Assembly (NCBI GenBank): GCA_008330645.1
Contig: VLTN01000006.1
Location: forward strand, 248,001 to 312,000
DNA length: 64,000 nt
Direction of reading: 5' to 3'
From: Cafeteria roenbergensis
Lineage: Eukaryota; Sar; Bigyra; Bicosoecida; Cafeteriaceae
Positions 23,024 to 32,921 of the stretch are shown here, in pieces (the first letter of the stretch is position 1; every line of letters starts with the position of its first letter). The notes below the pieces were generated by a model. That model searched no databases. It was not told the origin of the DNA and worked only from the letters and a program-made list of their open reading frames with translations. The translations under genes were made by a program, and so were the position numbers.

Positions 23024-24760
23024 TCAGTAGTCGGTTCCGCGACTGACGACCTCCTTGCAGCCGCCCTTGATCACGATGGTGTGCTCGTACTGGGCAGTGT
23101 AGGACCCCACCACGTCACACAGCGGCGGGTAGGCGTCCACGAGGCCGGCCTCGCAAAGGTGGCGCAGTGCGCCCATGTAGCGCTCCTGCTTGCCGCTGGT
23201 GCCGTGCAAAAAGGTGCTGCCTCCGTCGTCGCGCTCCAGCCAGCGACGGCAGAATCCGAGCGTGCCAAACGTCTTGGTGATGTGGGAGAGCAGGTTGCGC
23301 GCGCTCTTGAGCCGCAGGGTGGTGTGGGGCGCGTGAATGTTCTTCATGTAGTGCGAGCACTCCAGGTCCTCGTGCACCTCCGCGCGGCCGTTGATGCTGC
23401 CGAAGGTCTCGATGGCGAAAAGCTCCCCTGCCTCCATGCGGGTGGGGTCGCCGTTGGCCACGATGGGCACGGACTTGCCGGCGTGGATCTGGTACGGCGC
23501 GATGGAGTGGCCATTGAGGTTCTGAATGGCCTTGACAGGGTAGAGCCGGCCGGGCTCGAGCTCCACTTCGAAGCTCTCCATGACTTCTTGAATCTGCGCG
23601 CCAACGTCGCCGAGGGTCACGTCCACGCCCGCGGCGCGGATTCCCGCCTCAGTGGCCTCGCGCACAGCCTCGAGGAGGGCGTCAAAGCGGGGATCGAACG
23701 AGACCGTCCACGCGGAGTCGATGATGTGGCCGTTGATCTGCGTGCCAAAGTCCACCTTCATCACATCGCCGGCACCGAGCTCAGTGTCGTCGCCGCCGTT
23801 GGGCGTGTAGTGTGCCGCCACGTGGTTGAGACTGCAGCCGGTGGGGAAGGCGATGCCGCGCTCCAGGCCGCGCTCGCCGACCAGCTCCCGGTTCTTGTTC
23901 TCGAGCGCCTCGCACATGTCCCGCAGCTTGATGCCGGGCTTGATCAGAGACGAGGCGAAGGCGCGAGTCTGGCGATGCACTTCGGCGCCTTCACGGAGGG
24001 CAAGCAGGCGAGCGTCGGCCTCCTCTGCGTCCACCTCGCGCGCCTCCGCGGCGGTCACGCGGGTCGTCGTCTCGGGGAACTCCATGTGCTCCCCTTCCGG
24101 GAACGGCATACCGAGCGAGGTAAAGAGCTCAGCCACCGGCACGGAGGGAGGCTCGGACTGGCCATACTTGGCGTAGTAGTCGGTGAAGTGCGTCGACTTG
24201 ATGCCACGGTACTCGGCCTGCTTCTTCGCTGCGGGGAGAAGCGCGCACCCACACGCGACCAGCCGACAGTAACAGCAAGCGCGCAGAAACGCGCGCACGA
24301 CTGCCCATGCTGCGGCAAAGCCTTGTGCTGGCGGAGCGAGCGCCGAGACCACTCCCCCTGCGCCCCATCGGCCCACGACACGCTCCCCCCGTCTCGCCGG
24401 ATCCCTTGACGAGGGGGGCAGCTGCACCCACGGCATTGCCCGCTGAACACACGCGCACACCGACTCACGCTCTCTGGGAGGGCCAGCGGGCGCGGAGGCG
24501 CCACCCTTCTTCTTGCGCTTGCCGCGCTTGCGCTTGCGCTTCTTCTTGCCATCGTCGCCCTCCTCGTCATCGCCTGCTCCGCCCTCTTCAGCAGCATCGC
24601 CGGCGGGCTCGGCAGACGCCGCGGCAGACGCCGCAGCTGCCGCAGCAGGGGCAGCGACTTCCGCGGCCTCCGAAGCGGCCGAGGCCGCCGCGGCTGTGGC
24701 CGCCTCCGGGGCTTCCGCCGAGGCAGACACGGCAGCATCGGCAGGCAGCGCAGCATCCAT
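23024..24760 (-). CDS. METAP2: Methionine aminopeptidase 2
   Basis: Removes the initiator Met from nascent proteins in the cytosol; a di-metal enzyme of the type 2 class. Two exons: 24469-24760 and 23024-24228 (phase 1, 240-nt intron; donor GTGAGT, acceptor CCCCGCAG), 498 aa. The N-terminal region (about residues 1-95) is Ala-rich, then acidic and polybasic (KKKRKRKRGKRKKK), like the ribosome- and eIF2-interacting tail of animal METAP2. The catalytic domain (about 175-498) has His237 (AAHYTPN), metal ligands Asp257 and Asp268 (KVDFGTQINGHIID), His338 (NGHSIAPYQIHAG), Glu371 (AIETFGS) and Glu479 (QYEHTIV). It ends in VSRGTDY, close to the animal VSRGDDY. All ligands are present. Divergent from MOK. 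Confidence 0.97.
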   Translation of the reverse strand: MDAALPADAAVSASAEAPEAATAAAASAASEAAEVAAPAAAAAASAAASAEPAGDAAEEGGAGDDEEGDDGKKKRKRKRGKRKKKGGASAPAGPPRERESVCACVQRAMPWVQLPPSSRDPARRGERVVGRWGAGGVVSALAPPAQGFAAAWAVVRAFLRACCYCRLVACGCALLPAAKKQAEYRGIKSTHFTDYYAKYGQSEPPSVPVAELFTSLGMPFPEGEHMEFPETTTRVTAAEAREVDAEEADARLLALREGAEVHRQTRAFASSLIKPGIKLRDMCEALENKNRELVGERGLERGIAFPTGCSLNHVAAHYTPNGGDDTELGAGDVMKVDFGTQINGHIIDSAWTVSFDPRFDALLEAVREATEAGIRAAGVDVTLGDVGAQIQEVMESFEVELEPGRLYPVKAIQNLNGHSIAPYQIHAGKSVPIVANGDPTRMEAGELFAIETFGSINGRAEVHEDLECSHYMKNIHAPHTTLRLKSARNLLSHITKTFGTLGFCRRWLERDDGGSTFLHGTSGKQERYMGALRHLCEAGLVDAYPPLCDVVGSYTAQYEHTIVIKGGCKEVVSRGTDY

Positions 24761-25100
24761 TGCTGCTGAGCGTGTGCTGGGACGGTGGGAACTGCAAGCG
24801 CCGGGGCGCCGGCTGCCCGCAAAGAACAAAATTCCGCTGTTGCCGTGGCCCGGCACTGCGGCTCTGCCAGACTGCCAGTCGTGCAACTTCGGGCGTCTCG
24901 GGGGTTCAAATAGAGCGCCAAATCTGCGCGGCTCTGCCCTGTTGCGGCGCGGGCCCAGGCGCGGAAACACGCGACTGGGGTCGGGCGGAAGCGCAGGGCG
25001 CGGCCCTGGGAGCTAGTTCCCGGCACCAGCGGACTGGTCGGACCTTGCCGCCACTCGCCTCGCCCCGGGCCCGCTCAGGGCCGGAGTTCGGCGGGCCAGC
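24761..25100. promoter_or_regulatory. Shared upstream region of METAP2 (-) and MOK (+)
   Basis: 340 bases between two divergent start codons. No TATA box or other clear element is visible; it is GC-rich throughout. Bidirectional promoter activity is inferred from the layout only. Confidence 0.45.
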
Positions 25101-27535
25101 ATGCACAGTGAGTGTAACCGCACTTGCACCAGCGTCGCCATGCATCTCGTTCCGCACGAATACGAGCCCCGCCGGGAAGCGGGGCTTCTTCTCCCCCACC
25201 CGCGCCCACGGGACGCCACGCGTGCGCTGCGCACCTGGCTGGTGCGCTGAGCGCGAGCAAGCGTTTCCGAGCGCCACAAGGCCAAGGCCTGCTCGAGCAC
25301 GTTGCGCCAGGCTGCGTTGCGCCTTGCCACGCCCTGCCAGCCCGCCGCGGCCTCCGCGGCCTCCGCTTATCTGCAGAGTACCGCCTTGTGGCGAAGAAAG
25401 GGGAGGGGACGTTCTCCGAGGTTCTGAAGGCCCAGTCGCTCAAGAACGGGCGCTCGGTCGCTGTCAAATGCATGAAGCAGACGTTCGTCAGCCTAGACCA
25501 GGTGAACAACCTTCGCGAGATTCAGGCCATCAGGCGTCTCTCGCCCCACCCCAACATCATTAGGCTGTACGAGGTCCTGTACGACCACCCTTCGGGCCGG
25601 CTTGCTCTGGTGTTCGAGCTGATGCACTGCAATTTGTACGAGCTGATCAAGGGCAAGCGCCAGTACCTCCCCGAGGCCACAGTCAAGACTCTCGTGTACC
25701 AGCTTCTGCGGTCCATCGACCACATGCACCGCAATGGGATCTTTCACCGGGACATTAAGCCTGAGAATGTCCTACTGACGAACGACGACACTGTGAAGCT
25801 GGCGGACTTTGGCTCCTGCAGGGGGATCTACTCCAAACAGCCCTATACGGAGTATATTTCAACGAGGTGGTACCGGGCGCCCGAGTGCCTGCTCACCGAC
25901 GGGTACTACGGCTATAAAATGGACATCTGGGGAATCGGGTGTGTAATCTTTGAGCTGCTTGCCTTGTTTCCCCTCTTCCCGGGCAAGGACGAGGCAGACC
26001 AGGTCCGCAAGGTCCATGACATCCTTGGAACGCCCCACCCCGAGGTTCTCCGCAAGTTCCGTAAGCAGGGGAGCCACGCTGACTTGAACTTCCCCCCCCA
26101 GCACGGGAGTGGCATTAAGCGGCTCCTGCCGCACTGCTCCCCGCAAGCTGTCGACCTGATCCAGCAAATGCTGGCCTACGACCCGGAGGAGCGAATCACC
26201 GCTCGTTCTGCAATGAGGCATCCCTGGTTTGCAGACTTGCGGGCCGAGGAGAAACGCAAGCGCGAGCTCCGCAAAGCTGCGAGCTCGTCTTCCGGGACCC
26301 CGCATGGCACTAGCGACGACCACGCTGCAGCGACCGCGGGGAGCAAGGCGGACAGCCCAAGTGACGCAAGTCCCGCGGCCCTGAGCGCCCGGCAGCCGCA
26401 GCCTTCCCCAAAGCCCGCGCGGGCAGTTCCAGCGCCGGCTGCAGCGGCTGCTGGCCCGAGCCCTCTCGCTGCGGCAGCGGCTCACAAGCATCCGGCGTGG
26501 CGCCGAGGCTCGTCGCCGACGCCGGCTGCTGTGGAAGACGAGGCAGGCCTGGCACCCTCGCCCCTCGCAGCCACTTCTCGGCGAGAGCAGTCCGGCGAAG
26601 GAATGCCCCCCACAGTGCCAACTGAACTGACGCCAGCCCATGGCACGGCGGGCGATGCGCCGGAGAGCAAGTCTCACTCGAGCGTCCCGGGCTTGAGCAT
26701 GGCATCATCGGGGAGCAGCACCAAGGCACCTCGAGGCCACCGCAAGAGCAAAGGAGGAAAGCTGCACAGGGGACTCGCAGTCGGAGGAGGCTCGGGCGTG
26801 GTCGGGTCGTTCGGGGCCGCCGAGCCAACGGTGCGGTCCATTGCGCCCTCCAAGGCGCAGCAGCTGGCAGGGGGTCACGGGGTCGGCCGCTTCGGGCACC
26901 GTCGTCTCGCTGCAAACCACCAGCCCGCCGCGATGCAGCCGCTTCCGTCGGCAGTCTCCCGAGACGCGAGCAAGGGCGCCGTCCCCGGCGGCATGATGAT
27001 CGGTGGCGCGCGGCCGCCCCAGCACTACGTTCACCAGTTCAGGCAAGCCCGAGCTGCCGCACCTGTGGTCGGGCACCCCGTGCCTGGCTCCACAGCGAGC
27101 AGGTCCATCGTGCAGGCTCGTCAACTCCGCGCGGCAGGGCACGCGCCCATGCCCGCTGCGCCCTCGGCCAGGCAGTACCGCTTGGGCCAGCGGAGCGGCG
27201 TCGCAGTGTCCTCGCGCAGCGACGCGTCGGCACGAGGCGGGAGGTCGGGGATGGCTCGGCTCCCTGGCATCGCCGCTCTGCGCAGTGATGGCCGAGCGGG
27301 CGCTGCCAGCCTGTCGCGCTCTGGCGCCTACGCGTCGTCGCTTCAGGTAGCCGCTCCGAGTCATTCAACAAAGTATGGCGCAGGGCAGCTGGCTGCACTC
27401 GCCGGGTCCGGGACGGCTCACTACGGCAGCACAGTCATGGCAACGCGGACACTCCCCGCTGGGGGAAGCACGTCGAGCCCGTATTCGCACCGGGTCGCCC
27501 ATTCGTTTGGCCACTCGGGAAAGCCCCGCAGGTGA
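25101..27535 (+). CDS. MOK: MOK/RCK-family Ser/Thr kinase (MAK-related), 721 aa
   Basis: CMGC kinase of the MAK/ICK/MOK group, which tunes cilium length and intraflagellar transport. Two exons: a 7-nt first coding exon 25101-25107 (ATGCACA, then GTGAGT) and 25377-27535. The phases join to MHKYRLVAKKGEGTFSEV, matching the expected N-terminus of MOK (MKNYKAIGKIGEGTFSEV). Kinase domain about residues 4-300: Gly loop GEGTFSEV, VAIK-type Lys33, QVNNLREIQAIRRL, catalytic HRD at 126-128, DFG Asp146, and the MOK-diagnostic activation segment YSKQPYTEYISTRWYRAPEC with T160-E-Y162. The long tail (about 300-721) is Ser/Ala/Pro/Arg-rich and disordered. CCDC61 in the same window is another basal-body gene. 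Confidence 0.93.
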
Positions 27536-27866
27536 TGTTCTCAGCGCCTCTCAACGAGGCGCTGTGCTGCCCTCCACGTGCGTCCTACCTGCCCCAGCGA
27601 CTTTGTGTTTGCATTACGCAGCCCTGCTCCGCACACAGGAACGCGCGTCTGAATGCTGTCGGAGGCGGCCGGCAAGTTTCCATGCAGTGCTTGTTCGTCC
27701 CAGCGCGCGCTGCAAATTCATGGTGCTTGGCGCATTCAGGGTCCACTCTGCTCGAAACGCCGCGGGATACAAACCAGCCCCGCGCAATATTTGCCTCCAC
27801 TCCCTCCGGTTGCTGGCGCCCGAGTGGCACTCTCCGCGTCGCTAGCGCGCGCGAGGGAGCTGCCGC
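27536..27866. other. Intergenic, MOK to membrane-protein gene
   Basis: 330 bases; I see no gene or clear regulatory motif. Confidence 0.5.
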
Positions 27867-28629
27867 ATGCGCCAAGCGATCGTGGTTCTTGCCCTGGTGG
27901 CGATGTCGCGGGCGCACACTCAGTGAGCGCTGGCATTGCGCCTGTTGGGCGCCCGCGCCGGCGAGGTTCCAGGCCACTCATGCCGGGTCATTGCGATGCC
28001 CGACTTCGCCTTCCTCCCCGCCTTGCAGGACCGCACGTGCCCGGGTCGACGACGGGCCAACCCGCTTGCAATTGTTTACGGGCGCCGAGGCCCAGCACGT
28101 GTGCATTGTCGGGGTCACTCCTTCGAGCGTCTACGAGGCAAGGGCGTCCGTCTCGGCGGCGACACCCGCCGCGGTTGACCTGTCCATGGTCATCAGCACC
28201 TCGTCGCGGGGGCAAGGGGGGAGCCCCGCGAGCGCAGCGGGGCGGCGTGTGCTGCTGGACACCGAAAAGCTGGTGTTCGGCACCGACGAGCAGGGCGCTG
28301 TGGCCTGCGACAAGGTCCACGGCCAGTGTGCAACGGCAGACCTGGCGGAAGTTGCCCGCTTTGGCACGGGTGGTGCGTGCGATGCATGGCTGCGGGTCAG
28401 CGCACGGCCGCGTGGGCCAGCCGCCAACGCCGACGGCGGGAGGCGCTTGATTGCAGTCGCAATCGCAGTGGACAGCCTCGTGCTTGGGCTGCCGTCCACA
28501 GCCGGGTCAATGGTTGCCTTTCTCGTGGGTGCTCTGGTTCTGGCGTTTGGAGTGGGCATCCCACTCGCCATGTGGGCCAAGGGTCCCTGCGGCGACGGCA
28601 CGCTCGCCTTTGGGGGAAAGTCCGAGTGA
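27867..28629 (+). CDS. Small type I membrane protein, 218 aa, unrecognised family
   Basis: Two exons: 27867-27922 (donor CA/GTGAGC, phase 2) and 28029-28629 (acceptor CCGCCTTGCAG). The first exon encodes a clean signal peptide (MRQAIVVLALVAMSRAHTQ). The lumenal part (about residues 20-170) carries several Cys (HVCIVG, VACDKVHGQCATAD, GACDAWL) and looks beta-rich. One membrane helix lies at about 179-200 (MVAFLVGALVLAFGVGIPLAMW), followed by a ~17-residue cytoplasmic tail. I cannot name the family. The topology suggests a secretory-pathway or plasma-membrane protein. It follows MOK on the same strand. Confidence 0.75.
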
Positions 28630-28814
28630 TGCGCCCGCTGCGCTGCCGCCCTGCCTCCGAAGCAGAGAGAGAGAGAGAGCGCTGCGTGTGTGCCGTGCGT
28701 GTGTCTGTGCCCTACCTGTGCTCCAATGTGCTGCGTTTGATCGTGTCCCAGCACAGAAGGCCTCGCCGGGACCACAAACGAGCGTGGAGCGGGCTGGGGC
28801 TGGGGCTGGGGCAG

Positions 28815-28817
<3 letters not shown>

Positions 28818-28874
<57 letters not shown>
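28818..28874 (+). repeat. Uninterrupted (CAG)19 microsatellite
   Basis: Nineteen perfect CAG units followed by five CGG units. It lies between the stop codon of the membrane-protein gene (28629) and the stop codon of the convergent acidic-protein gene (28960), so it probably falls in a 3' UTR or spacer rather than in coding sequence. Confidence 0.95.
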
Positions 28875-28876
<2 letters not shown>

Positions 28877-28959
28877 GCGGCGGCGGCCAGCGGCGATTGC
28901 GCACACACAGGGCATTGCGCCGAGCCGCTGCGTGACACCTGCGACGGCGCAAGCGAGCC

Positions 28960-30192
28960 TCAGCGGTCGCCTCCGTCGTCGTCACCATCGTCGTCAGCGT
29001 CGTCGTCGTCGTGGTCGTCATCGTCGTCGGTTTCGTCCTCCTCGTCGCTGGGCTCATACCCCTGTGCCCGATCGGCCCGCTCTGGGACGCACTCTGGTCT
29101 GAACGGCTCTGCCGCTGTGTCTGCGCCGCTGTCCTTGTCCTCCTCGTCGCTGGGCTCATACCCCTGTGCCCGATCGGCCCGCTCTGGGACGCACTCTGGT
29201 CTGAACGGCTCTGCCGCTGTGTCTGCGCCGCTGTCCTTGTCCTCCTCGTCGGCCTCGTACGACACGTCATCGTCCTCGTCCGTGCGCGGGGACATGGACA
29301 CATCGTCGGCGTCCTCCTCGTCAGCGTCCCACCCCGAGGCAGAGGCAAGCCCAGCGCTGCCCGGGCTGGAGGCGTCTTGCGCAGCGTGGCCCCCTCCTCG
29401 CATCAGATGACGCAGCCTGGCCCTGGCAGCAGCGTGGGGGCCCTGACCCAGGCGTGGCGGGGGCGCCGGCCGGGCCCTGCGACCCGTCGCCACGGCGGGG
29501 CGGCGCGATGATGCCGCGGCAGCGACGGCGGCGGCTCGTGCTGCCCTGGCAAGCGGCGGGGCATCCGCGCGCCCGCCCGGCCGAGTGTCCCCGCCAGCGG
29601 CCACAAGCTCCCGGCCGGGACGGGCGCCAGGCTGCCGGCCCTCGGAACTGGCTCCCCAGCCCATCGACCACCCCGGCAGAGCTGCAAGCGACCCCGCCGC
29701 CGGGCCTTGCCGCGAAGCGCCGGCAAGCGCGTGCAGGCCGGTGGGGACTGCAGGCGCCAGGCTCGTGGCGGAAAGGGGGGCAGACCTAGCCCACCCAGGT
29801 GACAAAAATGCCCGGGGGAGGCCCTGGCCGCAGTGCGCGGTTGCCTGCTCCCACGGGCTGCGCTGCGCGCCGTCCCGAGCGCTGGTCCCGTAACTTCGTC
29901 CGTCCTCGGTTGCGCGAACGGCCTTCAGCCGCTCGGTTCGCACAGGGGAGCGGGGCCGCTTGCGGTTGAGGCGGGCAGCGCGAACTGCCTCTGAGAACGC
30001 TGTCGCAGACGTATCGCCCAGCACTCCGCTGTCCGTGGTCTCGCACGCTGCGGCCCCGCCCCTTCTGCCCGACGTGTCGCTGTTGTCTGCAAAGTAGGCC
30101 TCTGCCTCGGCTGCAGCGGCGCGAGCGGAGCCCTGCGATCGGCGAGCCACCCAGGTTGCGTCCGCCTCGTAGCCACTGTCGGACGCGCTCAT
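28960..30192 (-). CDS. Acidic, low-complexity protein, 410 aa, function unknown
   Basis: One open frame from ATG at 30192. The N-terminal ~90 residues are Ser/Asp/Ala-rich with a basic patch (RLNRKRPRSPVRTERLKA, a possible nuclear localisation signal). The middle is Pro/Gly/Ala/Arg-rich. The C-terminal ~110 residues are strongly acidic, ending in a long Asp run (DDDDDHDDDDADDDGDDD). Two exact 34-residue repeats sit in the acidic part (nt 29037-29240). No domain is recognised. An intron in the low-complexity middle is possible, since a pyrimidine-rich CAG occurs near 29745, but none is needed. Convergent with the membrane-protein gene and upstream of nothing obvious. Confidence 0.6.
   Translation of the reverse strand: MSASDSGYEADATWVARRSQGSARAAAAEAEAYFADNSDTSGRRGGAAACETTDSGVLGDTSATAFSEAVRAARLNRKRPRSPVRTERLKAVRATEDGRSYGTSARDGAQRSPWEQATAHCGQGLPRAFLSPGWARSAPLSATSLAPAVPTGLHALAGASRQGPAAGSLAALPGWSMGWGASSEGRQPGARPGRELVAAGGDTRPGGRADAPPLARAARAAAVAAAASSRRPAVATGRRARPAPPPRLGQGPHAAARARLRHLMRGGGHAAQDASSPGSAGLASASGWDADEEDADDVSMSPRTDEDDDVSYEADEEDKDSGADTAAEPFRPECVPERADRAQGYEPSDEEDKDSGADTAAEPFRPECVPERADRAQGYEPSDEEDETDDDDDHDDDDADDDGDDDGGDR
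29037..29240 (-). repeat. Tandem 102-bp coding duplication
   Basis: Two copies of a 102-bp unit in frame, encoding DKDSGADTAAEPFRPECVPE followed by RADRAQGYEPSDEE. I see no differences between the copies, so the duplication is recent or kept uniform. Confidence 0.88.
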
Positions 30193-30476
30193 TGGCGAGA
30201 GGGCGCCTCAGTCCCGCACTCCCAGGCAGAGTCCCCAAAGTCCCACAAGCGCAAAAGCCCCACAGGCCGCGCTGCTGACTCGCGCCACGTACAGCGAGCC
30301 GAGGTGCGGCAAAATTGATCTCAATGCAAAATGTGGGTCCGCTGGCAAATAAGACTGACGCTACTGCCTTTGAACACCGTTGTCGGTTCCTTGCGCGGCG
30401 CGCCAGATTGCCGGCAACGCACCATGCACACGCGGCTACTCTCTTCTTTGTGCTGCTCGAGACTCAAGCGGTGCGG

Positions 30477-32921
30477 TCAAAGCCAGGAGCCGCCGAGGAG
30501 CTCCCCAAAGTGCGACGCGCTTCTTGGCCGCCGCGCCGCAGCCTCGGATGCATGCTTGCGGCGCAGGTGGTCCACCAGCAAGTCGGCAGCAGTGGGGCCC
30601 GGCTGCCGCGGGCCACCAAGGGCGTGCAGCTTTGGACTGTCCCGCGCATGTGGTGGGGACCCCGCCCTGGCCGCCAGTTGGGCTGGCGGACGGGGCTGCG
30701 GCGAAACCGCAGGCAGCGCAGACTGCGGTCTAACAGCTGCCGGCCCTACGCTTCTCGCCTGCGCTTGGCCCACCGGCTGGGTCGGGGCAGGCGCCTCGGG
30801 CATCGGCGCGGCCGCCGCTGGTGTGCGCGGCCGGTCGCGCGCCCTGACTGGGGTTCGCGCCCGCCCACGCGTTCGGCCATGGGCCCCGCCATGGGCTCGG
30901 CCATGGGCTCGGCCATGGGCTCGGCCAGGCGGCGTGCGGGATGTGGCCGCGCGGGCCGCATCCGGTGCGCCCTCCAGGCTGTCCGTCGACGAGGCAATGT
31001 CTGGTCGGAGGACGGCGCTTGGATCCGCGGCTCGCCGGTCAGGGCGCCCTGCCCCATCTGCCTGCCCCGGCCTGCGCTGGCGTGATCTCCCTACGCGGAC
31101 GCGTGCTCTTCCTCCAGCGGGCGGTCCCCCGCCGAGCGAGCCGTCCCGCGCAGCCCGAGACGGCGGCTGCCGATCGGGGCTTCCTGCAGCTGCGCCTGGA
31201 CTGGGCGCGGCGGCCCCGCGCTTTGCTGGCCGCGTCCTCCCCACGCGAACGACCCTTGGCCCTGCCAGCGACGACGTCCATCTGAGGCCGTCGCGCGCTC
31301 CTCCGCCTCTGCGCCGCACGTCTAGGTCCGCCCCTGCGCGGGGCCGGCCTGCGGGCCGTGGCGCGAGGTCTGCGCGGCCCGCAGGCGCCGGCGACGCTGG
31401 TCGAGCACGGGAGGCAGAGTCGCGGCGACGGGGCGTGCGGTGGGCCGCGTGGCGGGACCTGTCGGAGGGCTGGGAGGCGCGGGCAAGGCGCTCGGGGCTG
31501 GCGGCGCCTCCGCGAGAGCACGCCGCGTCGGCGGGCGGTGAGAGGCTCCTGAGGACGGAGCGCGGCTGGTCTTGCCCCGCGCTCTGCGCGAGGGGCAGAG
31601 CCGGTGGCGAGGCGGGCCGGGAGACGGCCGCGCTCTCGGTGCTTGAAGCGGTGTTGGAGGCCGGGAAGGCGCTGGGGCGACTGCGCCCGGGCAGGCAGGC
31701 TCGACGGCCGCTTTGGCGGGGGCGGAGCGCCGGGGCTTCGTCGTCCGACCGGCCAGCGCACGCGACCTGCGGCCTGCTTCGGCGCGCGGATGCGGCGCGG
31801 AGCGTCGACGCCAGCACGCCGGCCAAGGCGGTGGCAACCTGCTCCATCGTGGGACGGTCGGACGGGCGCTTGCGCAGCATTGCGCCGCAGAGGTCGGCGA
31901 GGGGGCGGGGGGTGGCCTCGGGCAGCGGGGGCGGCTCCTCCGAGGTGATGGCGCGGCAGAGCGCCACGAGGGAGGGGCCGTTGAAGGGCACTGCGCCGGT
32001 GAGGCACTCGTGAAGGACCACCCCGAGGGACCACACGTCGGTGGGCGGGCCGTAGGAGGAGGACGAGGCCACCTCGGGAGACAGGTAGAGCGGGGTGCCG
32101 AGGGACGTCCGCGCCAGGGCGTCGCCCGGGCAGAGCCGCCGGGCGATCCCGAGGTCAGCGAGCTTGGCGACCGGCGTTGGCGCGCCCGCTTGGGCCTGCT
32201 CCTTCTGTCCCTCCTGCCGCCGCTGCAGGTGCTGCTGCTGCAGCTGGTGCGGGCGAGGGAGCCGCCCACACCGACTGGGCGTCGTGCCGGCAGCGCTGGT
32301 CGGCGGCGATCGGCTGGCGTCAGTCTCCTCCAGGGAGTCCGACTCCGCACCACCCGCGCCGGCTCCGCTCCCCCCTCCGCGGCGGCGGCGGCGGCGGCGG
32401 CGCGCCCCCCGCGGCGGAAAGAGGAGCACGTTGAGGCTCTTGATGTCCCGGTGCAGCACGCCGCGGCGGTGCAGGTGAGCGACGCCCTGGGCGACGTCCA
32501 AGCAGACGCCGCACGCAACAGCCACAGGCAGCACCGTTGCTGCAGCCCTGGCTCCACCGCCGAGTCCCGCAGCTGGCTCCCGCGCGGCCTCGTGGCGGCG
32601 GCGGGCGATGAGGGAAGCCAGGTCGCCGAGCGGCGCCCACTCGAGCACGATGTACACCGCCCGGCCGCCCGGCCCCAGAAAGTAGCCATAACACTCCACG
32701 ATGCGCGGGTGCCTGTTCTCCATCAGCACCTCCACTTCGTGGAGCATATTGCTGCTCCGGCCCAGCTCTGGGGTCGTCCGCCGTTTGAGCGCAACCACTT
32801 GCCCCGTCTTGCGGCTTCTCGCCTTGAGCACTGTCCCCGTTGCCGACGTTGCAATCTCAAGGAGAACCTCAAAGTCCGATATGGCGCTGCCGTGAGGACC
32901 CCCGGGTGGGAGCGCTGCCAT
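30477..32921 (-). CDS. NEK-like protein kinase with long disordered tail, 814 aa
   Basis: Single open frame. I chose the ATG at 32919-32921 because the kinase domain begins 14 residues later (ISDFEVLLEI). NEK hallmarks: HRDIKSLNVLL catalytic loop, DLG in place of DFG (KLADLGIARRL) and GTPLYLSPE. The Gly-rich loop is degenerate (EIATSATGTVLKA) but the VAIK-type Lys (VVALKRR) and the catalytic Asp are present, so activity is possible. A ~70-residue Arg/Gly/Gln-rich insertion separates the catalytic loop from the DLG motif. The tail (about residues 360-814) is Arg/Ser/Pro/Ala-rich with a short GRAH repeat. NEKs often act at centrosomes and cilia; the substrate is unknown here. Divergent from the TMEM135-like gene. 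Confidence 0.82.
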   Translation of the reverse strand: MAALPPGGPHGSAISDFEVLLEIATSATGTVLKARSRKTGQVVALKRRTTPELGRSSNMLHEVEVLMENRHPRIVECYGYFLGPGGRAVYIVLEWAPLGDLASLIARRRHEAAREPAAGLGGGARAAATVLPVAVACGVCLDVAQGVAHLHRRGVLHRDIKSLNVLLFPPRGARRRRRRRRGGGSGAGAGGAESDSLEETDASRSPPTSAAGTTPSRCGRLPRPHQLQQQHLQRRQEGQKEQAQAGAPTPVAKLADLGIARRLCPGDALARTSLGTPLYLSPEVASSSSYGPPTDVWSLGVVLHECLTGAVPFNGPSLVALCRAITSEEPPPLPEATPRPLADLCGAMLRKRPSDRPTMEQVATALAGVLASTLRAASARRSRPQVACAGRSDDEAPALRPRQSGRRACLPGRSRPSAFPASNTASSTESAAVSRPASPPALPLAQSAGQDQPRSVLRSLSPPADAACSRGGAASPERLARASQPSDRSRHAAHRTPRRRDSASRARPASPAPAGRADLAPRPAGRPRAGADLDVRRRGGGARDGLRWTSSLAGPRVVRVGRTRPAKRGAAAPSPGAAAGSPDRQPPSRAARDGSLGGGPPAGGRARVRVGRSRQRRPGQADGAGRPDRRAADPSAVLRPDIASSTDSLEGAPDAARAATSRTPPGRAHGRAHGRAHGGAHGRTRGRARTPVRARDRPRTPAAAAPMPEAPAPTQPVGQAQARSVGPAAVRPQSALPAVSPQPRPPAQLAARAGSPPHARDSPKLHALGGPRQPGPTAADLLVDHLRRKHASEAAARRPRSASHFGELLGGSWL

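Noticed and set aside
23006-24409. Long plus-strand open frame opposite METAP2
   Set aside because: High GC gives long antisense frames; the minus strand encodes a complete, conserved METAP2.
28507-29102. Poly-Gln, poly-Leu and poly-Ala frames over the CAG tract
   Set aside because: They are translations of the microsatellite in different frames and overlap the ends of two better-supported genes.
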